The notes beneath the pieces were generated by a model, which was not told the DNA's origin, ran no database searches, and worked only from the letters and a program-made list of their open reading frames with translations. This document shows positions 1 to 9,785 of a stretch of 25,100 nucleotides of DNA, in pieces (the first letter of the stretch is position 1; every line of letters starts with the position of its first letter). The position numbers and the translations under genes are program-made. The stretch is from JBJHAX01 sp050480705 (GTDB lineage: Bacteria; Actinomycetota; Nitriliruptoria; Nitriliruptorales; Nitriliruptoraceae), in the NCBI GenBank assembly GCA_050480705.1, contig JBJHAX010000032.1, positions 1 to 25,100 of the forward strand, read 5' to 3'.

Positions 1-703
1 CAGGAAAGCCTTCCCCGGTCTGCTCCCGCAGCCGTGCGGTCCAGGAGGCGAGCACCTCGCGGGTGGCGGCGTGCAGCCGGGCGACCTCGTCGTCGTCGAG
101 CCGGTCGGTGCGCTGCACCGGTGACAGGCCGGCAGCGTGCAGGATCTCGTCACTGAACGCGTTGCCGATGCCAGAGAAGCGGCGCGGATCGGTCAACACG
201 CGCTTGAGCGTGCGCCGCTCCAGACGCAGCTGTTCGCTGAAGGACTGCAGGCCGGCATCGAGCGGTTCGATGCCGCCCGGGTCGAGGTCGGCGAGCGCGG
301 CCTCACCCCGCACGACGTGCAGCGACGCCCGTTTGGTGGTGCCCGCTTCGCGCAGCAGCAGCGTCCCACCGGGGGTTGCCGCGTCACCGGGCTGCGAGAA
401 GTCGAACGCGGCGAGACCGATCTTGCCGGGCACCGCCGCCCCGGGCGCGGCCCATGCGAGCCGGCCGGCGATCATCAGATGCAGCACGGCGAACAGCGGC
501 CCGCCGTCGCCATCGAACACGAACACCAGCCGCTTGCCGATCCGGCGCACCCCGGTGCACACGCAGCCGTGCAGCGTGTCGACCGGTGGATCGTAGGTCC
601 GCAGCAGCGAGATGCCGCGGATGCGCGTGCCGGTGAGGGTCGCGCCGACGACTCGCGTGATGAGTGCCGCGCGGTAGTCCTCGACGTCGGGCAGTTCAGG
701 CAT
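1..703 (-). CDS. Fpg/Nei-family DNA glycosylase (C-terminus outside the window)
   Basis: This is a base-excision-repair DNA glycosylase/AP lyase of the Fpg/Nei family. The first 234 residues are visible. The protein begins MPELPDVE, so after Met removal Pro is the N-terminal catalytic imine-forming residue, followed by the catalytic Glu. A conserved Lys lies in RRIGKRLVF, around residue 57. The H2TH region holds GIGNAFSDEILHAAGLSP (Phe where most Fpg have Tyr). The reading frame is still open at base 1, so the C-terminal zinc-finger region cannot be checked. The start is the MPELP Met. A TANNNT box lies only 6 nt upstream and there is no Shine-Dalgarno sequence, which suggests a leaderless mRNA. 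The gene diverges from the DUF1059 gene. Family membership is certain; whether the enzyme prefers 8-oxoG or oxidised pyrimidines is not. Confidence 0.9.
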   Translation of the reverse strand, partial: MPELPDVEDYRAALITRVVGATLTGTRIRGISLLRTYDPPVDTLHGCVCTGVRRIGKRLVFVFDGDGGPLFAVLHLMIAGRLAWAAPGAAVPGKIGLAAFDFSQPGDAATPGGTLLLREAGTTKRASLHVVRGEAALADLDPGGIEPLDAGLQSFSEQLRLERRTLKRVLTDPRRFSGIGNAFSDEILHAAGLSPVQRTDRLDDDEVARLHAATREVLASWTARLREQTGEGFP

Positions 704-709
704 GCGGAC

Positions 710-715
710 ATCGTA
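710..715 (-). promoter_or_regulatory. -10 box of a probable leaderless promoter for the DNA glycosylase
   Basis: The minus strand reads TACGAT, matching the actinobacterial TANNNT -10 pattern, and ends 6 nt before the ATG at 703. That spacing would place the transcription start on or next to the A of the start codon. No convincing -35 is seen (CTGAGT about 17 nt upstream is only a weak match). Confidence 0.4.
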
Positions 716-795
716 CGGTCGGGCGATCCTCGACTCAGGTGTGGTCGACGTGCGGCCGACATGTGGTGTAGGTGACGCCGATGGAAAGTGACATC

Positions 796-969
796 ATGAA
801 GCGGTTTTCCTGTGGTGACGTGGTTCCCGGCTGTGACGCGACGTTCGTCGCCGAAACCGAGCCGGCGATCCTCGAACAGGTCGGGGAGCACGCCCGCCAG
901 GATCACGACATCACCGACGTCTCGCCTGAGCTCGCCAACGCGGTGATCACGGCGATCCGGACGGAGTGA
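796..969 (+). CDS. DUF1059 domain small protein
   Basis: A 57-residue protein starting MKRFSCGDVVPGCDATF, the typical opening of the DUF1059 family. The family is made of small soluble proteins with a conserved Cys-Gly-Asp and a second Cys, and an HAR.DH..TD segment near the middle, all present here (HARQDHDITD). The function of the family is not established. Two in-frame upstream starts exist (GTG 772, ATG 781). The start at 796 is preferred because GGAAAG at 783-788 lies 7 nt upstream and family members start at this Met. The gene stands alone, divergent from the DNA glycosylase and convergent with the EAL gene. Confidence 0.85.
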   Translation: MKRFSCGDVVPGCDATFVAETEPAILEQVGEHARQDHDITDVSPELANAVITAIRTE

Positions 970-999
970 AGCCCGACCCGCGGTGACACCCCGCGCGCC

Positions 1000-2121
1000 C
1001 TACCCGTCGGGTGCCGACGTGCGGCGGGCGAGGTGTTCGAGCATCCGGTCGACGGTGACGACGCCGACGGCCACGCCACGGCCGTCGGTGAGCACGACCG
1101 GTTCGTCCCAGCGCCCGTGACCGCGTGCGACGGCGCGCCGTGCCACCACCGCGAGCGGCTCAGACGGCTTGGCCAGCAGCGGCGCGGAACGGATCTGCTC
1201 ACCGGTGTCGAGCGCGACCGGGCGTGTGTGACCGTCGACGACGACACGCAACTCGCCTGCGGGCTCAGCCGCCCCCGGGTCGTCATCGGCGACCAGCGGC
1301 ACGTCCTCGAGCAGGCTCACGGCCAGCTCGGCGTACTCGCCTCGGCGGCGGCGGTCGGCGATCGTGAGCAGCACCTCAGCGGGGACCTCCGGCGTGAATC
1401 CCGGAGCAGGACGACCGAACAGATAGCCCTGGCCGAGCGGCACGTCGAGCGCGACGAGTTCGGCGAGTTCGCGTTCGGTCTCGATGCCTTCGGCAAGCAC
1501 CCACGCGTCGAACGTCGCGGCGAGCTCACCCATCGCACGCACGAGCACACGCTTGGCGGGGTCGCGGTCGAGCCCGGCGATCAGGCTGCGGTCGAGCTTG
1601 ACCAGCTGGGGGCGCAGCGCGAGCAGCATCGACAGCCCGGCGTAGCCCGCACCGGCGTCGTCGACCGCGACACGCGCGCCGCGCTCACACAACGCGTCGA
1701 GTTCGGCTCCGAGGTCGTCGGGGCGTTCGACGACCGCGTGCTCGGTGAGTTCCACGAACAGCCGGTCGAGTCGGGGACGCGCGCCGAACGCATCGCGGAC
1801 GGCCTCGTCGTGCAGATGCTGGGGTTCGACGTTGATCGTGAGGAAGGTGTTGTCCGGCAGCCCATCGAGGAGCGCGAGGCCGCGCTGAACTGTTCGGGCC
1901 GCGAGCGCGCCGCCGAGCCCGCGCTGTTCGGCCGCAGCGAACCAGCGGTCGGGGCCGACGTGCGGCGGACCGGGGAATCGGGCGAGCATCTCGTGCCCGG
2001 TGACGCTTGCCCGCTGGAGGTCGATGATCGGCTGCAGGGCGACGTCCACCGCACCGTCCGGCGACAGCACCCTGCGGATCGCGGCGTCCCAGTCGGCGGC
2101 CGCCGTCGCATCCGCGGTCAT
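1000..2121 (-). CDS. EAL-domain c-di-GMP phosphodiesterase with C-terminal CBS-like region
   Basis: A 373-residue soluble protein. Residues 25-245 form an EAL domain, which hydrolyses c-di-GMP to pGpG. The signature glutamate is present as EML (E44-L46) rather than EAL. The other metal- and substrate-binding residues are in place: N97 in TINVEP, E124 in ELTE, D154-D155 in VAVDDAGAGY, K175 in VKLDRSL, E211 in EGIET, and QGYLFGRP at 231-238. An active enzyme is therefore likely. Residues 310-365 (from PSEPLAVVARRAVARG to VGVVTVDRMLEHLAR) look like one degenerate CBS motif. No membrane segment or GGDEF domain is seen. GGAGG lies 4 nt before the ATG. The gene begins only 27 nt after the copA stop, with no visible terminator, so it is probably co-transcribed with the copper ATPase. 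Confidence 0.88.
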   Translation of the reverse strand: MTADATAAADWDAAIRRVLSPDGAVDVALQPIIDLQRASVTGHEMLARFPGPPHVGPDRWFAAAEQRGLGGALAARTVQRGLALLDGLPDNTFLTINVEPQHLHDEAVRDAFGARPRLDRLFVELTEHAVVERPDDLGAELDALCERGARVAVDDAGAGYAGLSMLLALRPQLVKLDRSLIAGLDRDPAKRVLVRAMGELAATFDAWVLAEGIETERELAELVALDVPLGQGYLFGRPAPGFTPEVPAEVLLTIADRRRRGEYAELAVSLLEDVPLVADDDPGAAEPAGELRVVVDGHTRPVALDTGEQIRSAPLLAKPSEPLAVVARRAVARGHGRWDEPVVLTDGRGVAVGVVTVDRMLEHLARRTSAPDG

Positions 2122-2148
2122 CGGTCCTCCCGGTCCGGTGGCGGCGGT

Positions 2149-4371
<2,223 letters not shown>

Positions 4372-4442
4372 TACGGATCCTCGTTGTTGCTGTGTCGTCG
4401 ATCCCCGCGGTGCACGTGAGGGTCGCCCTCCGGCGCCGATCT

Positions 4443-4471
4443 GCTATATAGCCTACCCCCCTATTCTACAA
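4443..4471 (-). promoter_or_regulatory. Candidate copA promoter with a CsoR-like G-tract in the spacer
   Basis: On the minus strand, TTGTAG (4471-4466) and TATAGC (4448-4443) are separated by 17 nt. The spacer contains ATAGGGGGGTAG, which resembles a half-site of copper-sensor CsoR operators. The -10 overlaps a perfect 10-bp palindrome, GCTATATAGC (4443-4452). The stretch is AT-rich against a very GC-rich background. The assignment is by resemblance only: unlike the copB operator, the full inverted repeat is not present. Confidence 0.45.
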
Positions 4472-4527
4472 GTTCGCGCATCGCACGGGTCGGCAGCGTT
4501 CTGGCACCGCGCATGCCATTGGTCACG

Positions 4528-5505
4528 TCACGGCAGTACCACGACCGCGATCCCGAGGAAGATCGCGATCGACAGAAGGTCCTGGATGACGGTCGCAAGC
4601 GGACCGCTGCCGAACGCCGGGTCGAGGCCGAGGCGGTCAAGAAGCGCGGGCAGCAGCATCGCCACCGCGTTCGCCGTCGCGCACGCGGCGACCAGCGCGA
4701 CCGCCACGACGGTCACGGCACTGCCCGTCCCCCAGATAAGCCACCCGATCGGCAGAAAGAGGGCGCCCAGAATGGCTCCTGCGAGCACGCCCGTGACGAT
4801 CTCGCGCACGACGATCTCACGGATCGGTACACCGATCGCGAGTCCACGCACGACCAGCGTCTCAGTCTGGGTGCCGACCGCGTCCGCGAGGTACACGATG
4901 CCGGGGACGAACAGCAGCAGCACGAGATTGTCGCGCAGACGGGCTTCGAATCCGGTCATGAGTCCCGCCGCGACCATCGCGCCAGCGAGACCGACCAACA
5001 GCCACGGCAAGCGGTGCGCCAGACGTCGCCAGATCGGCTCGCGCAAGGCGTGTGCCGCGGTGTCGGAGGAGGCGAGGAACCCGCCAAGCCGTGCCACGTC
5101 CTGCTCGTGCTCTCCCAGCAGCACGTCGAGCAGCCGATGCGGCGGCACGACACCCACGAGCCGGCCCGACGGATCCACGACGACAAGCGAGCTCTCACCG
5201 TGACGCACCGCATGCCATGCGGCGACCTCGCGATCGGTGTCACGGGCGAGCACGGGCGGGTCGGGGTCCATGATCTCCTGGATGGTCGTCGCGTCGTCAG
5301 CGGCGAGCAGATCCTCGATCCTCACCACCCCGATGACGCTGCGCTCGGCGTCGCACACCGGGAGATCACGGACCGTGTCGTAGCGCTGCCCGACAAGACG
5401 GCCACGCACCTGCCCACAGCGCTCGTCCGGCCCCAGCACGGCCACTGCGTTGCTGACCAGCCCGGCCGCGGTCGCTGTGGGATTCGTCGTTTGCGACACG
5501 CTCAC
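4528..5505 (-). CDS. mgtE: MgtE-like magnesium transporter with a CBS pair and no N-domain
   Basis: A 325-residue integral membrane protein of the MgtE family, a Mg2+ (sometimes Co2+) channel gated by cytosolic Mg2+. Residues 1-165 form a two-CBS Mg2+-sensing region (AERSVIGVVRIEDLL and PSGRLVGVVPPHRLLDVLL mark the two repeats). Residues 165-325 hold five hydrophobic helices, including RLPWLLVGLAGAMVAAGLMT and the family-like TETLVVRGLAIG. An Asp in ATVIQDLLSI sits where MgtE has its pore-helix Asp. The usual superhelical N-domain (about 130 residues) before the CBS pair is missing; the protein is short but intact. Its GTG start overlaps the stop of the Ca2+-type ATPase by 4 nt (GTGA), so translation is probably coupled. 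Family assignment is firm, the ion less so. Confidence 0.87.
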   Translation of the reverse strand: MSVSQTTNPTATAAGLVSNAVAVLGPDERCGQVRGRLVGQRYDTVRDLPVCDAERSVIGVVRIEDLLAADDATTIQEIMDPDPPVLARDTDREVAAWHAVRHGESSLVVVDPSGRLVGVVPPHRLLDVLLGEHEQDVARLGGFLASSDTAAHALREPIWRRLAHRLPWLLVGLAGAMVAAGLMTGFEARLRDNLVLLLFVPGIVYLADAVGTQTETLVVRGLAIGVPIREIVVREIVTGVLAGAILGALFLPIGWLIWGTGSAVTVVAVALVAACATANAVAMLLPALLDRLGLDPAFGSGPLATVIQDLLSIAIFLGIAVVVLP

Positions 5506-8099
5506 GGCCCGTCCTTGTCGTCGCTGCCGGCCGCGAGACGCTTGCCGTCAGATAGGGAGGTCGACCCGGCGATGTGGCGGTAGATGATGGTCGCGCAGAG
5601 CGCTGCCAGCGCCCCGACGGCGATCACCTGCCAGTCTGCGAGCGTGGGCGTCGTCGTCCGAAAGACCCGCTGCGCCGGCGACCACAACAGAATCGCCAGG
5701 TGCAGGGCGAGTCCACCCGTGACCGCGGCCACCAGCCACGGGCTGCCGATTCCGGCACGGCGGGCCGGCAGCCCGTTGCGTCTCGCCTGGGTCGGCTGGC
5801 GGGCGACGAACGCATACAGAAGGTGCGTGACGACGAGCGTGGTGAGGATCACCGTGCGCACGTGGTCAGGCGCCTCGCCTCGTGCCGCGACGACCATGCC
5901 CGCAGCAAGGCACGGGGCGGCCATCAACGCACCTCGAACGGCCAGGTGCGTCAAGCGTTGCCGGTCGAGAAGGTGCGTGGCCGGCGAACGGGGAGGGTCG
6001 AGCATCAACGCACGGTCGTGCCGGTCGTTGCCGAGCGCGAGCGCTGGCAGACCGTCGGTGAGCAGGTTCACCCAGAGCAGCTGCAGGGGCAGCAGCGGCA
6101 CGCCGAGCATCGGCAAGGCCAGCAGCGCGCCGACGACGACCACGACCTCCGAGAGGTTGCCGGCGACGAGGTAGTCGACGACCTTGCGGATGTTGTCGTA
6201 GATCCCGCGGCCTTCCCGCGTCGCGACGACGATCGTGGCGAGATCGTCGTCCGTGACCACCATGTCGGCGGCCTCCCTGGCGACATCGCTGCCGCGCTGG
6301 CCGAGTGCGATCCCGATGTCGGCGTGCCTGAGCGCAGGCGCGTCGTTGACCCCGTCGCCGGTCATGGCGACCACTTCGCCGTGCTGCTGCAAGGCTTGCA
6401 CCAGGCGCAGTTTCTGGGACGGGTCGACGCGCGCGTACAGGCGGATGGACAGCGGGTCGGCGGGCAACCCGTCACGCGCCAGATGCGCGCCGGTGAGGAA
6501 TCGCCCGCTTCCCGGCAGGCCGACCGATCGTGCGATCGCCTGGGCGGTCGCGGGATGATCTCCGGTCGCCATGACGATGCGAATCCCGGCAGCGCGGGCC
6601 GCCGCGACCGCGTCGGCCGCGCCCGGCCGCGCCGGGTCTTCGAGAGCGACGAGCGCGACGAAGGTCAGCGATGATTCCGCGTCGTCGACGCCTGCCGGGA
6701 CCGTCGCGCGCACGGCCCGCGCGAGGGCGAGCACGCGCGCGCCCGAGGAGGCCATCCGGCTGGCCTGCTCCAGGATCACCAGGCGTGGAGCGTCGGTGAG
6801 CGGCACCGCACCTCCGTCGAGGGTCATCACGTCGACGCAGCAGCCCACGACCGACTCCGGCGCGCCTTTGACGCAGACCTCGAACGACGAAGGACGTCGG
6901 GTGACGACCGACATGCGCATCCGGTCACTGTCGACGGGGAACGTCCGTACACGCGGGATCGCCGCGGCACGGGTCGCCTCGGGGCCCGCGAACTCGAGCA
7001 GGGCGAGCTCCATCGGATCACCGATCGGAGGCTCGAGCGTCGCGTCGTTCGCAACGGCTGCGATGCATCGAGCGGCGCTCGCGACCACCTCCGGCAACGT
7101 GCCCGACGACGCGCCCAGTGACCACGCTGCGGCGACGGACATGCGGTTCTCGGTGATGGTCCCCGTCTTGTCGGTCACGATCACGGTGGCCGACCCGAGC
7201 GTCTCGACCGCCGGCAGACGGCGCACGATGGCCCGGTGACGAGCCATCTGGCGAACACCGGCGGCGAGCGCGACGAGCGTGACCGTCGGCAAGCCCTCGG
7301 GAACGGCAGCGACAGCGAGCGCGACTGCGCTCAGAAACGACCGCTCGAAGCCTTCGACGGTCACACCGACACGGACCAGGGTCAGGACGAAGACCCCGCC
7401 AGCGATTACCACGGCAGCGATGCCCAGCCGCTGACTGAGGCGCGTGAGTTCACGCTGCAGCGGCGTGGGTGAACGGGGCGCATCGAGGCTCGCCGCGATG
7501 CCGCCGAGCTGGGTGGCTGCGCCGGTCGCGCCGACGACGGCGGAGCCACTGCCGTGCGTGACGAACGTGCCCTGAAGCACGCCCGTGTCGATGTCTTCCG
7601 TTTCGTCGCCTGTCCCCACCTGCTTGGCCACGGCGACCGACTCGCCACTGAGAATCGACTCGTCGATCTCGAGCAGGTCCGCTTCGACAATCCGCCCGTC
7701 AGCCGGCACACGGTCACCGGCCGACAACCTGACGACGTCGCCGGGCACGAGCTCGGCGACTGCGACACGAAGTGCCACCCCGTCACGCACGACCGTCGCC
7801 TCGGGAGCCGTGAGCTGCTGCAGTGCAGCGAGCGCCCGGTTGGCCCGCCCTTCCTGCGCCAGGGTGATCGTGACGTTGATCGCCACGATGGTGCCGATGG
7901 CCAGCGCGTCGAGGCGTTCGCCGAGCGCCACCCCCGACACCGCAGCTGCGGAGAGCAGCAGCACGTTCATCGGTTCACGAAACTGGGCCGCGATACGCAG
8001 CAACGGCGAACGCCGTTTCGCAGTTGGAAGCTCGTTGCGGCCTGCCTCGGCGAGCCGTCGAGCGGCCTCGGCCGAGGTCAGCCCGCGCAGTCGATTCAT
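5502..8099 (-). CDS. P2A-type Ca2+-transporting ATPase (SERCA/CtpF-like)
   Basis: An 865-residue cation-pumping P-type ATPase. The order is: N-terminal cation-ATPase domain (LTSAEAARRLAEAG, from residue 7), actuator motif SGES at 151-154 (usually TGES), TM4 PEGLP at 267-271, phosphorylated Asp in DKTGT at 310-314, KGAPE of the nucleotide domain at 411-415, and TGDGVND at 580-586. Residues equivalent to the SERCA Ca2+ ligands are present: Glu in PEGLP, N648 and E651 in TM5, and N678, T681 and D682 in TM6 (WVNLLTDGLP). The ligands thus favour Ca2+ over Na+/K+ or H+. The start is the ATG at 8099; the frame stays open upstream but encodes no recognisable protein there. It is followed by mgtE with a 4-nt overlap. 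Substrate is inferred from motifs. Confidence 0.92.
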   Translation of the reverse strand: MNRLRGLTSAEAARRLAEAGRNELPTAKRRSPLLRIAAQFREPMNVLLLSAAAVSGVALGERLDALAIGTIVAINVTITLAQEGRANRALAALQQLTAPEATVVRDGVALRVAVAELVPGDVVRLSAGDRVPADGRIVEADLLEIDESILSGESVAVAKQVGTGDETEDIDTGVLQGTFVTHGSGSAVVGATGAATQLGGIAASLDAPRSPTPLQRELTRLSQRLGIAAVVIAGGVFVLTLVRVGVTVEGFERSFLSAVALAVAAVPEGLPTVTLVALAAGVRQMARHRAIVRRLPAVETLGSATVIVTDKTGTITENRMSVAAAWSLGASSGTLPEVVASAARCIAAVANDATLEPPIGDPMELALLEFAGPEATRAAAIPRVRTFPVDSDRMRMSVVTRRPSSFEVCVKGAPESVVGCCVDVMTLDGGAVPLTDAPRLVILEQASRMASSGARVLALARAVRATVPAGVDDAESSLTFVALVALEDPARPGAADAVAAARAAGIRIVMATGDHPATAQAIARSVGLPGSGRFLTGAHLARDGLPADPLSIRLYARVDPSQKLRLVQALQQHGEVVAMTGDGVNDAPALRHADIGIALGQRGSDVAREAADMVVTDDDLATIVVATREGRGIYDNIRKVVDYLVAGNLSEVVVVVGALLALPMLGVPLLPLQLLWVNLLTDGLPALALGNDRHDRALMLDPPRSPATHLLDRQRLTHLAVRGALMAAPCLAAGMVVAARGEAPDHVRTVILTTLVVTHLLYAFVARQPTQARRNGLPARRAGIGSPWLVAAVTGGLALHLAILLWSPAQRVFRTTTPTLADWQVIAVGALAALCATIIYRHIAGSTSLSDGKRLAAGSDDKDGP

Positions 8100-8193
8100 C
8101 GTCGTCCATCGGGTCCGCGGATCCTGTCGCGGGCCACGCTTCGGCGGATCGCATTCTCCGGTTCGCGTCTGCGTCGACGCGCAGATCCTCGAT

Positions 8194-8219
8194 GTCCGGA
8201 TGCGGAGTCCGGATGCGGA
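8194..8219. repeat. Perfect tandem 13-bp direct repeat
   Basis: GTCCGGATGCGGA occurs twice without any spacer (8194-8206, 8207-8219). It is bracketed by two copies of GATCCTCGA (8184-8192 and 8218-8226). It lies 95-120 nt upstream of the ATPase start, a reasonable place for a regulator-binding site. Confidence 0.6.
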
Positions 8220-8382
8220 TCCTCGAGACGAGAGTGCCGGACCACCGGCTCCCGCATCGCCGCCGAAAGTCCCGACTTCGGCAACGACCCGCCCCGGCGA
8301 TGGCGCAGGCAACGCCTCGGCGACCGATGGACCTTCGGCCCTCGACGAGACGTCGCGATCAGCGGACCCTCGAGGTGATGAC

Positions 8383-8404
8383 ACACCGCCGTCGTTGGCG
8401 GTGT
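8383..8404. repeat. Inverted repeat / hairpin in the Ca2+-type ATPase upstream region
   Basis: ACACCGCC and GGCGGTGT form a perfect 8-bp stem around a 6-nt loop (GTCGTT). No T-tract follows on either strand, so it is not a classical terminator. It could be a protein-binding site or a leader structure. Confidence 0.4.
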
Positions 8405-8453
8405 CAGCCGATGCTGGGCCGCAGGCGCGCAGCCGTGTACGACTGGTCGAGCG

Positions 8454-8723
8454 ATGGACCGTGGCGCTTTGTGCATCATCGGAGTGGTCACGGCACTCGC
8501 ATCGGGTGGATGCGCCGATACGAACCCCGGGCCCCCTGACGCCGACCCCGGCATCGCCAACCCCGCATCCGAGTACTGCATCGAGCAGGGTGGCGACCTC
8601 GACATCCGCGAAGGCGCCGAAGGCGGACAAGTGGGGATCTGCGTGTTTCCGGACGGTTCCGGTTCCGAATGCGAGGAGTGGGCGTTCTACCGCGGCGAGT
8701 GCGACCCAGGGACGTCCGACTGA
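8454..8723 (+). CDS. DUF333-containing putative lipoprotein
   Basis: An 89-residue protein. A short hydrophobic N-terminus (ALCIIGVVTALASGGC) ends in a Cys at residue 20 that could be lipid-modified, although the residues before it (SGG) are a poor lipobox. Residues 36-85 (NPASEYCIEQGGDLDIREGA to SECEEWAFYRGEC) match the DUF333 family, which is found in envelope-associated small proteins sometimes called putative hemolysins; its role is unknown. Conserved Cys residues in YCIEQGG, ICVFPDG and SECEEW/GEC suggest disulfides outside the cytoplasm. No good Shine-Dalgarno sequence precedes the ATG at 8454, so the start is uncertain; an in-frame GTG at 8484 is an alternative but would remove most of the signal. 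Confidence 0.75.
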   Translation: MDRGALCIIGVVTALASGGCADTNPGPPDADPGIANPASEYCIEQGGDLDIREGAEGGQVGICVFPDGSGSECEEWAFYRGECDPGTSD

Positions 8724-8762
8724 GCGTCGACCTGCCCACGTGCTGACATCAACAGTCGGCGT

Positions 8763-8777
8763 GCCAGAACGTCTGGC
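8763..8777. promoter_or_regulatory. Inverted repeat upstream of the DUF1918 gene
   Basis: GCCAGA-ACG-TCTGGC gives perfect 6-bp arms. It ends 7 nt before the AAGGAG ribosome-binding site of the DUF1918 gene. It may be an operator or a small hairpin affecting translation; the sequence alone does not decide. Confidence 0.35.
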
Positions 8778-8796
8778 GTCAGGCAAGGAGACGACG

Positions 8797-9015
8797 ATGA
8801 AAGCCAAGGCCGGCGACCACCTGGTCATCATGGGGCGCCACGTCCACCACCCGGTCCGTGAGGGCGAGGTGCTCGAGGTGCGGGGAGAGGACGGCGATCC
8901 GCCCTTCGTGGTGCGCTGGAGCGACACAGGACACGCCACGATCCTGTACCCAGGCTCTGACGCGCGTGTCGTCGCCGACGGACACGTTGGCACGGGGACG
9001 CACGCCAAAGCGTGA
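8797..9015 (+). CDS. DUF1918 domain small protein
   Basis: A 72-residue soluble protein (MKAKAGDHLVIMGRHVHHPVR onward). It matches the DUF1918 family, which is common in actinobacteria. The family pattern is seen: K.GD.L...G..V..P.R.GE.LEV.G.DG.PPF.VRW.D.GH....PG.DA.V. A small SH3-like barrel is expected; the function is not established. The start is well supported: AAGGAG (8785-8790) lies 6 nt before the ATG, and the homologous region begins there. A much longer frame extends upstream but is antisense to the ATPase and has no coding character. The gene converges with dps. Confidence 0.88.
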   Translation: MKAKAGDHLVIMGRHVHHPVREGEVLEVRGEDGDPPFVVRWSDTGHATILYPGSDARVVADGHVGTGTHAKA

Positions 9016-9038
9016 CCGCACGCCTCGAGCCGTCGCCT

Positions 9039-9052
9039 CGTCACCGGTGACG
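9039..9052. repeat. Perfect 14-bp palindrome between convergent genes
   Basis: CGTCACCGGTGACG is fully self-complementary and lies in the 86-nt gap between the ends of the DUF1918 and dps genes. It has no loop and no T-tract, so a protein-binding role is as likely as a terminator. Confidence 0.35.
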
Positions 9053-9101
9053 CCACGCGGCAGCGACAACACACCCCGGGACGCACCGCACGTCGTCTGG
9101 T

Positions 9102-9578
9102 TCAAGCAGCGGTCGCGCGCAGCATCCAGGCGGTCTTCTCGTGCACGTGGACACGCTGGGTCGCGAGATCTGCGGTCGCGACGTCATCGGCCGCTTCGGC
9201 TGTGGCGACGAGTTCACGCGCGGTGCGCGCAACCGTTTCGTGAGCCTCGCCGAGACGCCGCACCATCTCGAGGGCCTCGGGCAGGTCGTCCTCGGCGTCC
9301 AGGGCGACCGAACTCAGCCGCGTGAACGCGACGTAGCCGGCCGGCGCCGGAAGACCGAGTGCACGGATGCGCTCGGCGACCTCGTCGACTGCCCCCGCGA
9401 GTTCGGTGTACTGCTCCTCGAACATCGCGTGCAGTGACGGAAACATCGGCCCGGTGACGTTCCAGTGATAGCCGTGGCTCATGAGATAGATCGAGTAGGT
9501 GTCGGCGAGCAGCCGCGCAAGACCATCGGCGATGGTCTCACGTGCAGCATCGGCGACCCCGGTGTTGGCCTGCTCCAT
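9102..9578 (-). CDS. dps: Dps-family ferritin-like DNA-protection protein
   Basis: A 158-residue protein of the Dps family. These proteins form dodecamers that oxidise and store iron and shield DNA from peroxide. The inter-subunit ferroxidase residues are visible: H38 in YHWNVTGP, H50 in SLHAMF, E54 (Asp in E. coli Dps), D65 and E69 in AVDEVAERIRALG. The length is that of a typical Dps. There is no long Lys-rich N-terminal tail, so direct DNA binding is uncertain. GGAG precedes the ATG by about 8 nt. It lies 207 nt downstream of the nitronate-monooxygenase-like gene on the same strand and probably has its own promoter in that gap. Confidence 0.92.
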   Translation of the reverse strand: MEQANTGVADAARETIADGLARLLADTYSIYLMSHGYHWNVTGPMFPSLHAMFEEQYTELAGAVDEVAERIRALGLPAPAGYVAFTRLSSVALDAEDDLPEALEMVRRLGEAHETVARTARELVATAEAADDVATADLATQRVHVHEKTAWMLRATAA

Positions 9579-9680
9579 CGGTTCGCTCCGGTGTGTCGTG
9601 TGGCCGCGCCCCTGTCAACCGCCTCGGCCCGTGCGCGCGACCTGCCGAAGCAGTGTCCGTGCGATGCGCACGACGGGCCA

Positions 9681-9694
9681 GGGCCACTCGGTCC
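9681..9694. promoter_or_regulatory. Imperfect DevR/DosR-like box upstream of dps
   Basis: GGGCCACTCGGTCC fits the dyad core GGGNCNNNNGNCCC at 7 of 8 fixed positions. It lies about 105 nt upstream of the dps start. In DNA this GC-rich such matches arise by chance fairly often, so this is tentative. Confidence 0.2.
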
Positions 9695-9785
9695 TCGTTC
9701 GGAATCGTTCGACACCCCCTGGTTGGCGCCTGGCTCTCCACGACCACCACCGGGCGGACCTCACCCGGTCAGGACGCGGACGGCC

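Larger units (their letters stand above)
8100..8453. other. 354-bp non-coding stretch upstream of the Ca2+-type ATPase
   Basis: No gene is recognised here; open frames on both strands have no family-like sequence. It should contain the promoter of the ATPase-mgtE operon (minus strand). Structured elements seen are a tandem 13-bp repeat (8194-8219), a hairpin (8383-8404) and a minus-strand TCGGGACTTT box (8275-8266), each listed or discussed separately. Confidence 0.6.

Noticed and set aside
7585..8796. Plus-strand extension upstream of the DUF1918 protein
   Set aside because: The region is antisense to the ATPase and low in complexity (Ser/Arg/Pro). The ATG at 8797 has a strong AAGGAG and matches the family start.
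8100..9086. Long N-terminal extension of the Ca2+-type ATPase frame (about 330 codons upstream of 8099)
   Set aside because: The extension is antisense to the DUF333 and DUF1918 genes and shows no family sequence. The conserved P2A N-terminal domain begins right after the Met at 8099.
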